A stretch of 64,000 nt of DNA from Mycobacterium sp. 852014-50255_SCH5639931. GTDB taxonomy: Bacteria; Actinomycetota; Actinomycetes; Mycobacteriales; Mycobacteriaceae. The translations under genes were made by a program, and so were the position numbers. The notes under the pieces were generated by a model that ran no database searches, was not told the origin of the DNA, and saw only the letters and a program-made list of their open reading frames with translations. This document shows positions 1 to 8,471 of this stretch, one piece after another. Each line of letters begins with the position of its first letter. The stretch's first letter is position 1. The stretch lies in NCBI RefSeq assembly GCF_001665605.1, contig NZ_LZSV01000029.1, positions 62,001 through 126,000 on the forward strand, written 5' to 3'.

Positions 1-115
1 TGATGTCCTGCCAGCCCAGGTGCAGCCACAACTCGTGCCGACGGAAGCCGGCGACCAGATCGCCCCGGGCGCGGGTGAAGGTCCGCGACTGGGCGGCGGC
101 GTCGATGAATGTCAA
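1..115 (-). CDS. rfbD: Galactan/O-antigen ABC exporter permease (RfbD/Wzm type), 5' fragment
   Basis: Only the first 38 codons lie in the window and the gene runs off the left edge. The visible N-terminus ends in HELWLHLGWQDI, typical of the cytoplasmic start of ABC-2 polysaccharide exporter permeases and matching what I recall of Rv3783. The apparent TTG start overlaps the glfT1 stop (TTGA), so the gene is translationally coupled to glfT1. With the ATPase RfbE it should flip lipid-linked galactan across the membrane. The start is inferred from the overlap; another start further in is possible. Confidence 0.75.
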   Translation of the reverse strand, partial: MTFIDAAAQSRTFTRARGDLVAGFRRHELWLHLGWQDI

Positions 116-1026
116 GTGGAGCCTCCCGGTTTGCCGAACTGCTCCCGACGCCCCAAGCGGCGCAACCGAATCCACTCGGCCAGCCCCTTGGGGTCGCGGC
201 GGGTGATCAGGAAGTACCAGCCGAACCGAACCCACTCCTGGACCAGCAGCTTGCGCAGGCCCGGCTGTGACAGCAGGTAGCCGCGGTTGCGGTAGGTGTA
301 GAACCGCTTCGTCGGATTGTCGGGATACTGGGTGTGCATGCGGCCGCCCAGAATGGGGCGGAACTCGTCGGATCCGCACGGATGCAAGTAGATCGCGTCC
401 AGGCAGGTGCCGAATGGCAGGCCGGACCGAACCAGCCTGCGGTGCAACTCCACCTCGTCGCCGCGGATGAACAGCCGCATGTCCGGGACGCCGACCGCAT
501 CCAGGGCGGACGCCCGGAACAGCGCGCCGTTGAACAGCGACGCGATCCCTGGTAACAGGTCCTGTCCCGTTTCGCTGCGCAATTCGCTTGTGCGCCTGCG
601 CCATACCAGGCCACGGCGCAACGGGAACGCCAGCCGTTCCGGGTCTTCGGAGTTGCACACCATCGGCGATACTTCGGCCAGGCCGTGCTTCTCGGCGCAG
701 GCCAGGAGCGTGGCCAGCACCCGGGAGTCCTGCGGGCGACCGTCGTCGTCGGCCAGCCACACCCAGTCGGCGCCCTGCGCCAGCGCGTGCAGCATGCCGA
801 GCGCGAAACCGCCCGCACCGCCGAGATTTCGGCGGGAGGGCAGGTAGGTCGTCGAGATCGGTTGGGCGTCAACCAGTTCGCGGATTCGGGCGTCCGCGCC
901 GCCGTCGTTGTCGACGACGATCAGCTGATCCGGCGGCCGGGTCTGCGCGCTGAGCACGTCCAGCGACTTGGCGAGTTCGTCGGCGCGCCGGTGCGTGACC
1001 AGGACGGCGATGATGGATTCACTCAT
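112..1026 (-). CDS. glfT1: Galactofuranosyltransferase GlfT1
   Basis: This 304-aa GT-A fold glycosyltransferase matches Rv3782 in length and position. The N-terminus has the family-2 nucleotide-sugar start (VLVTHRRADEL, then IVVDNDGG). An aspartate triad, WLADDDGRP, near residue 92 fits the metal/UDP-binding site. GlfT1 adds the first galactofuranose residues to the lipid-linked rhamnosyl-GlcNAc primer in arabinogalactan synthesis, at the cytoplasmic face of the membrane. It overlaps rfbE upstream by 8 bp and rfbD downstream by 4 bp, so the three genes form one operon for making and exporting galactan. Confidence 0.92.
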   Translation of the reverse strand: MSESIIAVLVTHRRADELAKSLDVLSAQTRPPDQLIVVDNDGGADARIRELVDAQPISTTYLPSRRNLGGAGGFALGMLHALAQGADWVWLADDDGRPQDSRVLATLLACAEKHGLAEVSPMVCNSEDPERLAFPLRRGLVWRRRTSELRSETGQDLLPGIASLFNGALFRASALDAVGVPDMRLFIRGDEVELHRRLVRSGLPFGTCLDAIYLHPCGSDEFRPILGGRMHTQYPDNPTKRFYTYRNRGYLLSQPGLRKLLVQEWVRFGWYFLITRRDPKGLAEWIRLRRLGRREQFGKPGGST

Positions 1027-1858
1027 CCCCGGATGCGCTCTGCGCCAGCGGTTCGTCGGTACGGCCGTGCAGGCGGGTCTCCTCCAGTACTTCGCGCACG
1101 TGGCGGGCCGCGTCCTCGCCCTCGTAGGCGCGCACCACGTCTTCGATGTCGCCCGCCTGGCGAATGACTCCGTGGTCGATCCACATCGCGGTCTTGCACA
1201 ACCGGGCCAGGAATTCGTTGGAATGGCTGGCGAACACCAGGATTCCGGACCGCTCCACCAGGCCCTGCAGTCGCGACTGCGCCTTCTTCAGGAAGTCGGC
1301 GTCCACCGCGCCGATGCCTTCGTCGAGCAGCAGTATCTCCGGGTCGATGCTGGTGACGACGCCCATCGCGAGCCGTACCCGCATGCCGGTGGAGTAGGTG
1401 CGCAGCGGCATCGACAAGTAGTCACCGAGCTCGGTGAACTCGGCGATCTCGTCCACCTTGGCCAGCATCTGCTTGCGGGTCTGCCCGAGGAACAGCCCGC
1501 GGATGATGATGTTCTCGTAACCGGAGATCTCCGGGTCCATGCCGACACCCAGATCGAAGACCGGTGCGACCCGGCCGGTGACCTTCGCCCAGCCCCTGGT
1601 GGGTTCGTAGATGCCCGAAAGCAGGCGCAGCAGAGTCGATTTCCCGGCCCCGTTGTGACCGACCAGGCCGACTCGATCGCCCAACTCGAGCGACATGGTG
1701 ATGTCGCGCAACGCCTCGACGACCACCACGTTGGAGCTGTTGCGGCCGATCGTGCCGCCCGCCTTGCCCAGGAAGGCTTTCTTCAGGGAGCGCGACTTCG
1801 CGTCGAAAATGGGGAATTCCACCCACGCGTTGTGCGTCTCGATGTGCGGACCTGCCAC
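1019..1858 (-). CDS. rfbE: Galactan ABC exporter ATP-binding subunit (RfbE/Wzt type)
   Basis: This 279-aa ABC ATPase has Walker A GHNGAGKST, a degenerate signature around YSTGMRVRLAMG, and Walker B ILLLDEGIGAVD followed by the switch-histidine region SHSNEF. This arrangement is typical of polysaccharide exporter ATPases (TagH/Wzt type) and matches Rv3781. It lacks the C-terminal carbohydrate-binding domain of long Wzt proteins. It should pair with RfbD to move lipid-linked galactan outward. It lies 10 bp downstream of bpa and overlaps glfT1 by 8 bp. The start ATG gives MAGPHIETHN. Confidence 0.9.
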   Translation of the reverse strand: MAGPHIETHNAWVEFPIFDAKSRSLKKAFLGKAGGTIGRNSSNVVVVEALRDITMSLELGDRVGLVGHNGAGKSTLLRLLSGIYEPTRGWAKVTGRVAPVFDLGVGMDPEISGYENIIIRGLFLGQTRKQMLAKVDEIAEFTELGDYLSMPLRTYSTGMRVRLAMGVVTSIDPEILLLDEGIGAVDADFLKKAQSRLQGLVERSGILVFASHSNEFLARLCKTAMWIDHGVIRQAGDIEDVVRAYEGEDAARHVREVLEETRLHGRTDEPLAQSASGDE

Positions 1859-1868
1859 CGTGTTTCGC

Positions 1869-2375
1869 TTACAGGTACTGGCCGTGCCCGGACGCGCCCG
1901 GCTTGCCGACGCCGGGGGGCAGCGCGCCCTGGCGCATGTTCTCCAGCTGCGCGCGGGCGGCCATCTGCTGGGCGAACAGCGCCGTCTGGATGCCGTGGAA
2001 CAGCCCCTCCAGCCAACCGACCAACTGGGCCTGGGCGATGCGCAATTCCGCGTCGGAGGGCGCCGCGTCCTCGTTGAACGGCAGGGTGAGGCGGTCGAGC
2101 TCTTCGCGGAGTTCCGGCGCCAGGCCCTCTTCCAGTTCGCGGATGCTCGTCGCGTGGATTTCGCGCAGGCGGTTGCGGCTGGCCTCGTCGAGCGGGGCGG
2201 CGCGCACCTCCTCGAGCAGTTGCTTGATCATCGTCCCGATGCGCATCACCTTGGCGGGCTGCTCAACCAGATCGGTCAGGGAGCGCTCGTCGGAGTCGTC
2301 CTCCGTTACCGCCGTGATCCGCGGGTCGCCGCCGCCGATGATCTCGATGCCATCGTCGTCGTTGCGGGTAGTCAA
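1869..2375 (-). CDS. bpa: Bacterial proteasome activator Bpa (PafE)
   Basis: This 168-aa protein closely matches Rv3780. It is helical in the middle (KVMRIGTMIKQLLEEVRAAP) and ends in GQYL, the motif Bpa rings use to dock on the 20S proteasome and open its gate without ATP. The N-terminus is acidic and likely disordered (RNDDDG). The start is TTG at 2375: the upstream ATG at 2380 reads straight into a stop, and a GGATGGTG stretch precedes it. It sits between the Rv3779-like gene and rfbE on the same strand. Confidence 0.93.
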   Translation of the reverse strand: MTTRNDDDGIEIIGGGDPRITAVTEDDSDERSLTDLVEQPAKVMRIGTMIKQLLEEVRAAPLDEASRNRLREIHATSIRELEEGLAPELREELDRLTLPFNEDAAPSDAELRIAQAQLVGWLEGLFHGIQTALFAQQMAARAQLENMRQGALPPGVGKPGASGHGQYL

Positions 2376-2396
2376 TCCATCACCATCCTTTGCGGA

Positions 2397-4370
2397 CTAA
2401 GAGTGCGGCGCCGCGCCGTTTCCGCGCCATTCGTAGATTCGGGCTCCACCATTGTCGTAGATCAGCGCCCACGACTTCGATTTATCCAGTGACACTAGTC
2501 CGTCGGGCACGGCGAAGCCCCGGACCGTCGGCGTGCTGGTGTAGATGTACCGGATATTGAGCGCTTTAATCGCCTCGACCACCCGCGGATCGGACTCTCC
2601 CTTGCGGGCGCCGGCCCAGAAGATGTACCGGTTGGGTCCGGGCCCCATTTGCTGGGGGTAGTCGTAGTGGGTCCACAGCGGGTGCAGGTCGGCGACGGCG
2701 TACATCCACGCGGTGCCGTCGGTGTTGGCATTGCCGATCACGGTGGTGTGCGCGCCCGGAAGCGTGGCCAGGTAGGCCATCGCCATCAGGTCGCGTTGGT
2801 CGATCATCACCGAGTCGTACTTGTCGCCGAACAGGACCAGGTGTCGATAGAAGTAGTGGCGGGCGGTGAATACCGTCGTCGCCAGCAGCAGGACGGCCGT
2901 GGCCGCGGTCCAGACCGGCGCGGGTAACGGCTTGGACCGGTCGGCGACGCGCTTGGCCCCGGCGACCGCTCCCGCGACGATCACGAACAATGCGACGCCG
3001 GCCATCGGTTGCAGCAGCAGAGTGATGGCCGCCGAGATCCGGCGCGGGTCCTTGTAGAAGAACTCTCCGAACGCACCGGCTACCGCGCCGAGCGGGCCGC
3101 CCAGCGGTGTTCCCGCGTCGACGTCCACCACCGCCAACAGCAGCCAGACCGCCAGCGGCCACCAGATCCTCTTGTAGGCGAAGATGATCCCGCCGAGGAT
3201 CGCCAGCGATATGAGCCCGTACTGGTACGGGAAGTCGTTGAGATGGCGCGTGTGCTGGAAGACGGCGTCGAGCAGGCCCCGCTTCTTGCTGAGGTGGGTC
3301 AGGAACGAGTGCCCGGCGATGATGTCTTCCTGCTGCCGCACGCTGATGAACTGTGGCAACAGGATCAGCCCGGTGGCCGTCGTCACGCCGGCGAGCGTCA
3401 CGACATCGGCGACCCGGCCGCGCACCGGACGCCACAGCACGTCCAGCAACCACCAGGCCACCATGAACAGCACGACGATGAACCCGCCGGTCAGGTGGAC
3501 CGACATCACCCCCACGAAGGCCAGCACCGCCACCGGGATGCGGTCGCGGTGCCGCAGCGTCGAGGCGATCAGCACGAACGTCGGAACGACGACCCCGTAG
3601 GCCGCCAGGTTGGGCATCGCGGCGACGCCGAACTCGACGTAGGGGAGGGCGGTGAACGACGCCGACAGCGCGGCGGTGGTCGCGGCCGCGGCGGCGGTGC
3701 GCCACTCACACCAGGTGCCGCGCAGCAGCCGCCAGGCCAGCATCGCCGCGCTGGTCGGGAACAGCCACACCGAGGCCGCCACCGAGCTCAGCGTGTAGCC
3801 GGTGGTGGGCGCGGCCCCGGTGAGTTGGCAGAACACCGCCACCCACGCGTGGAACACCGACGGGTAGTACAGCGTCTGGTGCGTTTCGACGTTGCGCAGC
3901 TCGCCCATGTGCGTCGACGACGCCTGCCCGGTGTCGAGGATGAACCGCACCTCGTTTGCGTGCCAGACCGCGTCCCAGGTGCTGGGGATGGTCTGCCAAT
4001 GGGCGGCCAAACCGCGGTACGCCGCCCACATGATGAGCAGCGACCCGAGCAGCACCCCGGCCGCCACCGTCACCGCCGGCCAACGGCCGATCCCGCGGGC
4101 TTCGGCCTCGGTGTCGCGGTAGCGGCCGACCAGCAGCTGCAGGACCGTCATCACCAGACACACCACGACCAGCGTCGCCAGCGCGGTCCAGCCGTTCCAC
4201 GGGATTCCGACCGCACCGAACGGGATGATCGCCAGCGCGATCGCACCGTAGGTCAGCGCCGGGCCCACCGCGACAGCGACAGGCCAACTCAGCTGGCTGA
4301 TTCGCGCGATGATCGCCCCGGGCGCTATCAGCAAAAACAATGCGATCAGCGTTCCGAACCAGAGGCTCAC
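2397..4370 (-). CDS. Multi-pass membrane GT-C-like protein (Rv3779 type)
   Basis: This 657-aa integral membrane protein has a hydrophobic N-terminus (LWFGTLIALFLLIAPG) and many predicted membrane segments over roughly residues 1-470, then a soluble C-terminal domain. It corresponds in place and length to Rv3779 (666 aa), reported to affect polyprenyl-phosphomannose and mannolipid synthesis. I chose the GTG at 4370 because the membrane-protein sequence begins there; the open frame continues far upstream only as antisense of other genes. It diverges from the Rv3778c-like gene across 126 bp that must hold both promoters. The family is fairly certain, the enzymatic role less so. Confidence 0.82.
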   Translation of the reverse strand: MSLWFGTLIALFLLIAPGAIIARISQLSWPVAVAVGPALTYGAIALAIIPFGAVGIPWNGWTALATLVVVCLVMTVLQLLVGRYRDTEAEARGIGRWPAVTVAAGVLLGSLLIMWAAYRGLAAHWQTIPSTWDAVWHANEVRFILDTGQASSTHMGELRNVETHQTLYYPSVFHAWVAVFCQLTGAAPTTGYTLSSVAASVWLFPTSAAMLAWRLLRGTWCEWRTAAAAATTAALSASFTALPYVEFGVAAMPNLAAYGVVVPTFVLIASTLRHRDRIPVAVLAFVGVMSVHLTGGFIVVLFMVAWWLLDVLWRPVRGRVADVVTLAGVTTATGLILLPQFISVRQQEDIIAGHSFLTHLSKKRGLLDAVFQHTRHLNDFPYQYGLISLAILGGIIFAYKRIWWPLAVWLLLAVVDVDAGTPLGGPLGAVAGAFGEFFYKDPRRISAAITLLLQPMAGVALFVIVAGAVAGAKRVADRSKPLPAPVWTAATAVLLLATTVFTARHYFYRHLVLFGDKYDSVMIDQRDLMAMAYLATLPGAHTTVIGNANTDGTAWMYAVADLHPLWTHYDYPQQMGPGPNRYIFWAGARKGESDPRVVEAIKALNIRYIYTSTPTVRGFAVPDGLVSLDKSKSWALIYDNGGARIYEWRGNGAAPHS

Positions 4371-4496
4371 TGGACTATTATGGCTGGCCGGGTGTCCCGC
4401 CTCTCCGAAGCCACCGGCCGGCTGGAACGGCTTGAGCGTTCGGGCACCCGCTACGTCACAGTTTCGCGGAAATGCGCAAGCTCTAAGGTGGCTGGC

Positions 4497-5693
4497 ATGG
4501 CTTACGACGTCGCCCGGGTGCGCGGACTGCATCCGTCGCTGGGTGACGGGTGGGTGCACTTCGACGCGCCGGCCGGGATGCTCATCCCGGATTCCGTCGC
4601 GACCACCGTTTCGACGGCGTTCCGAAGGTCCAGCGCCACCACGGCGGGCGCTCACCCGTCCGCGCAGCGCAGCGCCGCCATCCTGGAGGCGGCGCGGGCG
4701 GCGGTGGCTGACCTGTTCAACGTCGACCCGGCGGGTGTGGTGCTCGGCGCCGACCGCGCCATCCTGTTGTCGGCGCTGGCCGAGGCGTCCTCGTCGCGCG
4801 CCGGGCTGGGCTACGAGGTGGTCGTCAGCCGCCTCGACGACGAGGCCAACATCGCCCCCTGGCTGCGGGCGGCGCACCGCTACGGCGCCAAGGTGAAGTG
4901 GGCCGAGATCGACATCGAGACCGGCGAGCTGCCGACCTGGCAGTGGGAGGGTCTGATCGGGAAGTCGACCAGGCTGGTGGCCGTCGCGTCCGCGTCCGGG
5001 ACCCTGGGCACGGTCACCGACCTGCGGGCCATGACCAAGCTGGTGCACGACGTGGGCGGGCTGGTCGTGGTCGACCATTCCGCGGCGGCGCCGTACCGGT
5101 TGCTCGACGTGAAGGAGAGCGACGCCGACGTGGTGGCGGTGAACGCCCTGGCGTGGGGCGGTCCACCGATCGGCGCGGTGGTGTTCCGCGATCCGGCGCT
5201 GCTCAATTCGTTCAGCTCCATCTCGACGGACCCCAAGGCGACCGGTGCGGCGCGCCTGGAAATCGGCGCGCACCAGTTCGGTCTGCTCGCCGGGGTGGTC
5301 GCCAGCATCGAGTACCTGGCCGCACTCGACGAGTCCGCCCGCGGTAGCCGCCGCGAACGCCTGTCGGTGTCGATGCAATCGGCCAGCCTCTACCTGAACC
5401 GGATCTTCGATTACCTGATGGTGTCGTTGCGGTCGTTGCCGTTGGTCATGGTGATTGGCCGTCCGGAGGTGCGGATCCCCGTGGTCAGCTTCGCCTTGAA
5501 CGGCGTGCCCGCCGAGCGGGTGGTGCAGCGGCTGGCGGACAACGGGATCCTGGCCGTCACCAACGAGAATTCCCGCGCGCTCGACGTGCTGGGCGTCAAC
5601 GACATCGGCGGCGCGGTGACCGTCGGGCTGGCGCATTATTCGACGACGGCCGAGGTGGACCAGTTGGTCCGCGCACTGGCGTCCCTGGGCTGA
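4497..5693 (+). CDS. Class V aminotransferase-fold protein (Rv3778c type), PLP lysine apparently absent
   Basis: This 398-aa protein has the length of Rv3778c and the cysteine desulfurase/class V aminotransferase fold: a conserved VVDHSAA (Asp193-His194) and the later WGGPPIGAVVF segment. Where the family normally has an S-A-H-K PLP-binding site before WGGP, this protein reads N-A-L-A (216-219), so the Schiff-base lysine appears to be Ala219. It may therefore be a non-catalytic or altered relative. The ATG at 4497 fits the family N-terminus, although the frame stays open upstream. Confidence 0.85.
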   Translation: MAYDVARVRGLHPSLGDGWVHFDAPAGMLIPDSVATTVSTAFRRSSATTAGAHPSAQRSAAILEAARAAVADLFNVDPAGVVLGADRAILLSALAEASSSRAGLGYEVVVSRLDDEANIAPWLRAAHRYGAKVKWAEIDIETGELPTWQWEGLIGKSTRLVAVASASGTLGTVTDLRAMTKLVHDVGGLVVVDHSAAAPYRLLDVKESDADVVAVNALAWGGPPIGAVVFRDPALLNSFSSISTDPKATGAARLEIGAHQFGLLAGVVASIEYLAALDESARGSRRERLSVSMQSASLYLNRIFDYLMVSLRSLPLVMVIGRPEVRIPVVSFALNGVPAERVVQRLADNGILAVTNENSRALDVLGVNDIGGAVTVGLAHYSTTAEVDQLVRALASLG

Positions 5694-5707
5694 GCCTTTC
5701 GGGGCCG

Positions 5708-6685
5708 CTAGATCGTCAGCACGATCTTCCCGGTCACCTTGCTCGACGTCAGCTGTTGGTGCGCCTCCCCGGCCTGCTGGATGGGCATGCGGGCGCCGAT
5801 GATCGGCCGGACGCGGCCCTCGGCGATCATCGGCCATACGGAGCCGATCACCGCCTGCACGATCTCCGTCTTGCTGTTCGGACCGGTCACCGGTCGGGCG
5901 CGCAGCGTGGTGCCGATGACCCGCGCGCGCTTGCCGAGCAGCTTGGCGATGTTGAGCTCGCCCTTGATGCCGCCCTGCATGCCGATGATGACCAGCTGTC
6001 CGTCCGTCGCCAGGGCGTCGATATTGCGATCCAGGTAGGCGGCGCCCATGATGTCCAGGATCACGTCGGCGCCGCCGCTTTGCTGGAGCCGCTCGACGAA
6101 GTCCTCGTCGCGGTAGTTGATGGTGATCTCGGCGCCCAGCTCGCGGCAGAATTCCAGCTTCTCCGCCGACCCGGCCGTGACGGCCACCCGGGCGCCCAGC
6201 GCCCGCGCAACCTGGATCGCGTGGCTTCCGATCCCGCTGGCGCCGCCGTGCACCAGCAGCAGCTGCCCCTTCCCGAGGTGGGCGGTCAGCACCAGGTTGG
6301 ACCACACCGTGCAGGCCACTTCCGGCAGCCCGGCCGCGTCGACGAGGCCGACACGAGAGGGAATCGGCATCACCTGACCGGCGGGAACGGCAACGTACTC
6401 GGCGTATCCGCCGCCGGCCAGCAGGGCGCAAACCTCTTGTCCCACTGGCCAATCCGTGACGCCCTCGCCGGTTTCGGCGACGACGCCCGACACCTCCATG
6501 CCGATGATGTCGCTGGCGCCGGGCGGCGGTGGGTATTTGCCGGCGGCCTGCAGCAGGTCGGCGCGGTTCACGCCCGCCGCGGTGACCTTGATCAGCACCT
6601 CGCCGGGCCCGGCGGAAACGTCCGGGACGTCTTGCCAGGACAGCTGATCGGGGGATTCGGCGACGATGGCGCGCATGGTGGCCAC
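5708..6685 (-). CDS. NAD(P)H:quinone oxidoreductase, zinc-independent MDR family
   Basis: This 325-aa medium-chain reductase resembles PIG3/QOR enzymes and corresponds to Rv3777. It has an N-terminal GroES-like domain (GVNRADLLQAAGKYPPP) and a Rossmann motif, VHGGASGIGSHAIQVARALG. Catalytic-zinc ligands are not evident, as in quinone oxidoreductases. It should reduce quinones or enones using NADPH in the cytosol. The start is GTG at 6685; an in-frame ATG at 6676 would remove three residues. It converges with the Rv3778c-like gene, with 14 bp between the stops. Confidence 0.88.
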   Translation of the reverse strand: MATMRAIVAESPDQLSWQDVPDVSAGPGEVLIKVTAAGVNRADLLQAAGKYPPPPGASDIIGMEVSGVVAETGEGVTDWPVGQEVCALLAGGGYAEYVAVPAGQVMPIPSRVGLVDAAGLPEVACTVWSNLVLTAHLGKGQLLLVHGGASGIGSHAIQVARALGARVAVTAGSAEKLEFCRELGAEITINYRDEDFVERLQQSGGADVILDIMGAAYLDRNIDALATDGQLVIIGMQGGIKGELNIAKLLGKRARVIGTTLRARPVTGPNSKTEIVQAVIGSVWPMIAEGRVRPIIGARMPIQQAGEAHQQLTSSKVTGKIVLTI

Positions 6686-6713
6686 GCTACCGACCCCCGT
6701 TACCCTTACTCGT

Positions 6714-6800
6714 GGTGGCGTGGCAGAGCGGCCTAATGCACTCGCCTTGAAAGCGAGAGACGGCTAACACCGTCCGGGGGTTCAAATCCCTCCGCCACCG
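6714..6800 (+). tRNA. serX: tRNA-Ser (UGA anticodon)
   Basis: The acceptor stem GGTGGCG (6714-6720) pairs with CGCCACC (6793-6799). The anticodon stem CTCGC/GCGAG encloses the loop CTTGAAA with anticodon TGA. A long variable arm precedes the GGTTCAAATCC T-arm, as expected for tRNA-Ser. The 3' CCA is not encoded. It lies at the position of serX in M. tuberculosis. Confidence 0.97.
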
Positions 6801-6806
6801 CAGGTC

Positions 6807-6956
6807 TCAGCCGGCGGGCTGGTGCAGCGTCGGCGCGTAGCGAAGCAGCGCACCCACACCGTCGGCCGGGGCGATCCGCTCGTCGGTGCGCACCAGCGAC
6901 GCCCCGACCGCGATCGCGAACAGCGGCAGCAGCTTGCGGAAGCGTTCAGAGTCCAT
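6807..6956 (-). CDS. Small hypothetical protein (49 aa)
   Basis: This short frame starts MDSERFRKLLPLFAIAV, has one hydrophobic stretch (residues 9-21) and ends HQPAG. Third codon positions are strongly G/C, and an AGGGAC sequence sits just before the ATG, so it looks translated. It lies between tRNA-Ser and another small gene on the same strand. I do not recognise the family. It could be a small membrane-associated protein or the remnant of a larger gene. Confidence 0.5.
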   Translation of the reverse strand: MDSERFRKLLPLFAIAVGASLVRTDERIAPADGVGALLRYAPTLHQPAG

Positions 6957-6989
6957 GTCCCTGGTTGCCCGAGACGCGGGCCGCAAACA

Positions 6990-7181
6990 CTAGTAGCTGC
7001 GATCGCCTTCGCTGTCGTCGAAGAAGCGCCATTCGCCGTCGGCTTCGACTTCCATGCGCCAGCCCAATTCGTTGCCTTCGACCGCCTCATCGGCGAACCA
7101 CGCGTGCGCCTTATCGGCGCTTTCGATGTCCTTCGTCGCGACGACGTCGCCCTTGGGGTTGAGCACTCGGTAGGTAGCCAT
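6990..7181 (-). CDS. Conserved small hypothetical protein (63 aa)
   Basis: This 63-aa protein begins MATYRVLNPKGDVVATKD, contains DKAHAWFADEA and ends in an acidic tail (FFDDSEGDRSY). Codon use is typically mycobacterial and the ATG gives a compact protein. It lies 29 bp downstream of lipE on the same strand and may be cotranscribed with it. I recognise it only as a conserved actinobacterial hypothetical protein; no function is proposed. Confidence 0.7.
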   Translation of the reverse strand: MATYRVLNPKGDVVATKDIESADKAHAWFADEAVEGNELGWRMEVEADGEWRFFDDSEGDRSY

Positions 7182-7210
7182 GGCGGCAGTGTTCCCACCG
7201 CCGGGCGCCC

Positions 7211-8446
7211 TCAACCGGTGGGGATCTCGGCGGTGATCGTGTCCATCAGGGCGGTGTAGCGCTTGGCTTCCGGGTCGCGCCCGGGCTTGCCGCTGCTGAC
7301 CACGCCGGCGGCCAGGCCGCGCGCCGGGTCGGCCCAGATCGCGATGTTGACCAGGCCGAGATTGCCGAACGCGTGTGGCGAGTTGAGCCCGAACGGCCCC
7401 CACCGGTTCGTTCCGAGGATGAAACCGATGCCCCACCGCGCAGGTTGCAGCCCGACCGCGAAATCCGGTCGCAATCGCCGGCATTCCTTGATCGCGCCGT
7501 ACATCGTCTCCGGGCTCATCACCCGGACGCCGTCGAGATTTCCACCGCGACGCCAGATTTCGGCGAACCGCGACATTTCGTGTGCGGTCGACACCGTGTT
7601 GGACGACGGGATGATCGTGGTGAGAAACATCGGGGTGTTGGTGATCGGGATCATCTCGTGCACGGTCCCGCCGATCGCCTTGCGGAAGATCTGCGCGACG
7701 ACCGGCGGCAACGGGCGGCCGGTCGCGTGGCTCGGCGCGACCAGGGGCAGGTCCTCCTTGGCGACACCGAAGTTGGTCCACCGGAAGGCGAGCGGGTCGA
7801 GGATCTCCGTGGCGAGGATCTCGCGAATCTCCTTGCCGGTGGCCGCATAAACGATCTCGCGCACGAGCGGGCCCCAGGTCAGCGCGTGGTAGATATGCAC
7901 CAGCCCCGGCCGGTAGAGGGGGCGCAGCTCGCCCAGCTTTTGCTGCGCGTACTCGTGGTCGTCCGCGCGTTTGACGTCCGGCTTGGGCCCGGTCGGGAAC
8001 GGAAGTCCGGCGCTGTGGGTCATGACGTGCCGGATGGTGATCCGATGCTTGCCGTGACTGGTGAAGGTGGGGATGTAGTCGCAGACGCGGTCATCGAGTG
8101 AGAACACGCCACGCTCGACGAGCATGTGCACCACGGTCGCCGCCATTCCCTTGGCCGCCGAGTAGACGCAGAACGGCGTGTCCGGAGTGACGGGGATCTT
8201 CTCGGCGTCGGGCGGGTCGCTCGGCGCGTTGCCCCAGCCGTGGCCGATCGCGCGGTTGAGCACCACGCGCCCGTGCTGGCGAATGCACAGCTGGATGGCG
8301 GGGTGGAAGCCGCCCTGATACCAGTGCCGGGCGGCCCCCCAGATCCGCTCGACCGCGGCGCTGTCGATTTCCGAGTGGTCTTCGTCGCCGATCGTCGTCA
8401 CGGCGTCCAGGTCGGCCGGGACGCGGATTCTGCCGTCTGGTGTCAC
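7211..8446 (-). CDS. lipE: LipE: class C beta-lactamase-fold esterase/lipase
   Basis: This 411-aa protein of the beta-lactamase/esterase EstB type matches Rv3775 (LipE). The nucleophile motif is SAAK at residues 96-99, within FCVYSAAKGMAATVVHML. A later YHALTWGPLV segment fits the Tyr of the active site. It likely hydrolyses short-chain esters. No clear signal peptide is visible, so it is probably cytosolic. The start is GTG at 8446, 25 bp downstream of the echA21 stop on the same strand, which suggests a shared transcript. Confidence 0.88.
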   Translation of the reverse strand: MTPDGRIRVPADLDAVTTIGDEDHSEIDSAAVERIWGAARHWYQGGFHPAIQLCIRQHGRVVLNRAIGHGWGNAPSDPPDAEKIPVTPDTPFCVYSAAKGMAATVVHMLVERGVFSLDDRVCDYIPTFTSHGKHRITIRHVMTHSAGLPFPTGPKPDVKRADDHEYAQQKLGELRPLYRPGLVHIYHALTWGPLVREIVYAATGKEIREILATEILDPLAFRWTNFGVAKEDLPLVAPSHATGRPLPPVVAQIFRKAIGGTVHEMIPITNTPMFLTTIIPSSNTVSTAHEMSRFAEIWRRGGNLDGVRVMSPETMYGAIKECRRLRPDFAVGLQPARWGIGFILGTNRWGPFGLNSPHAFGNLGLVNIAIWADPARGLAAGVVSSGKPGRDPEAKRYTALMDTITAEIPTG

Positions 8447-8471
8447 CTCAGCGAGGGTACGTGGCGCCGGA

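Noticed and set aside
3009..4496. Upstream extension of the Rv3778c-like frame on the plus strand
   Set aside because: It is antisense to the Rv3779-like membrane protein gene and reads as Arg/Gln/His-rich nonsense. The family N-terminus begins at 4497.
2397..6452. A 1351-codon open frame on the minus strand
   Set aside because: Only 2397-4370 is a real gene. Beyond that the frame is antisense to the Rv3778c-like gene and out of frame with the oxidoreductase, with His/Arg/Gly-rich composition typical of high-GC shadow frames.
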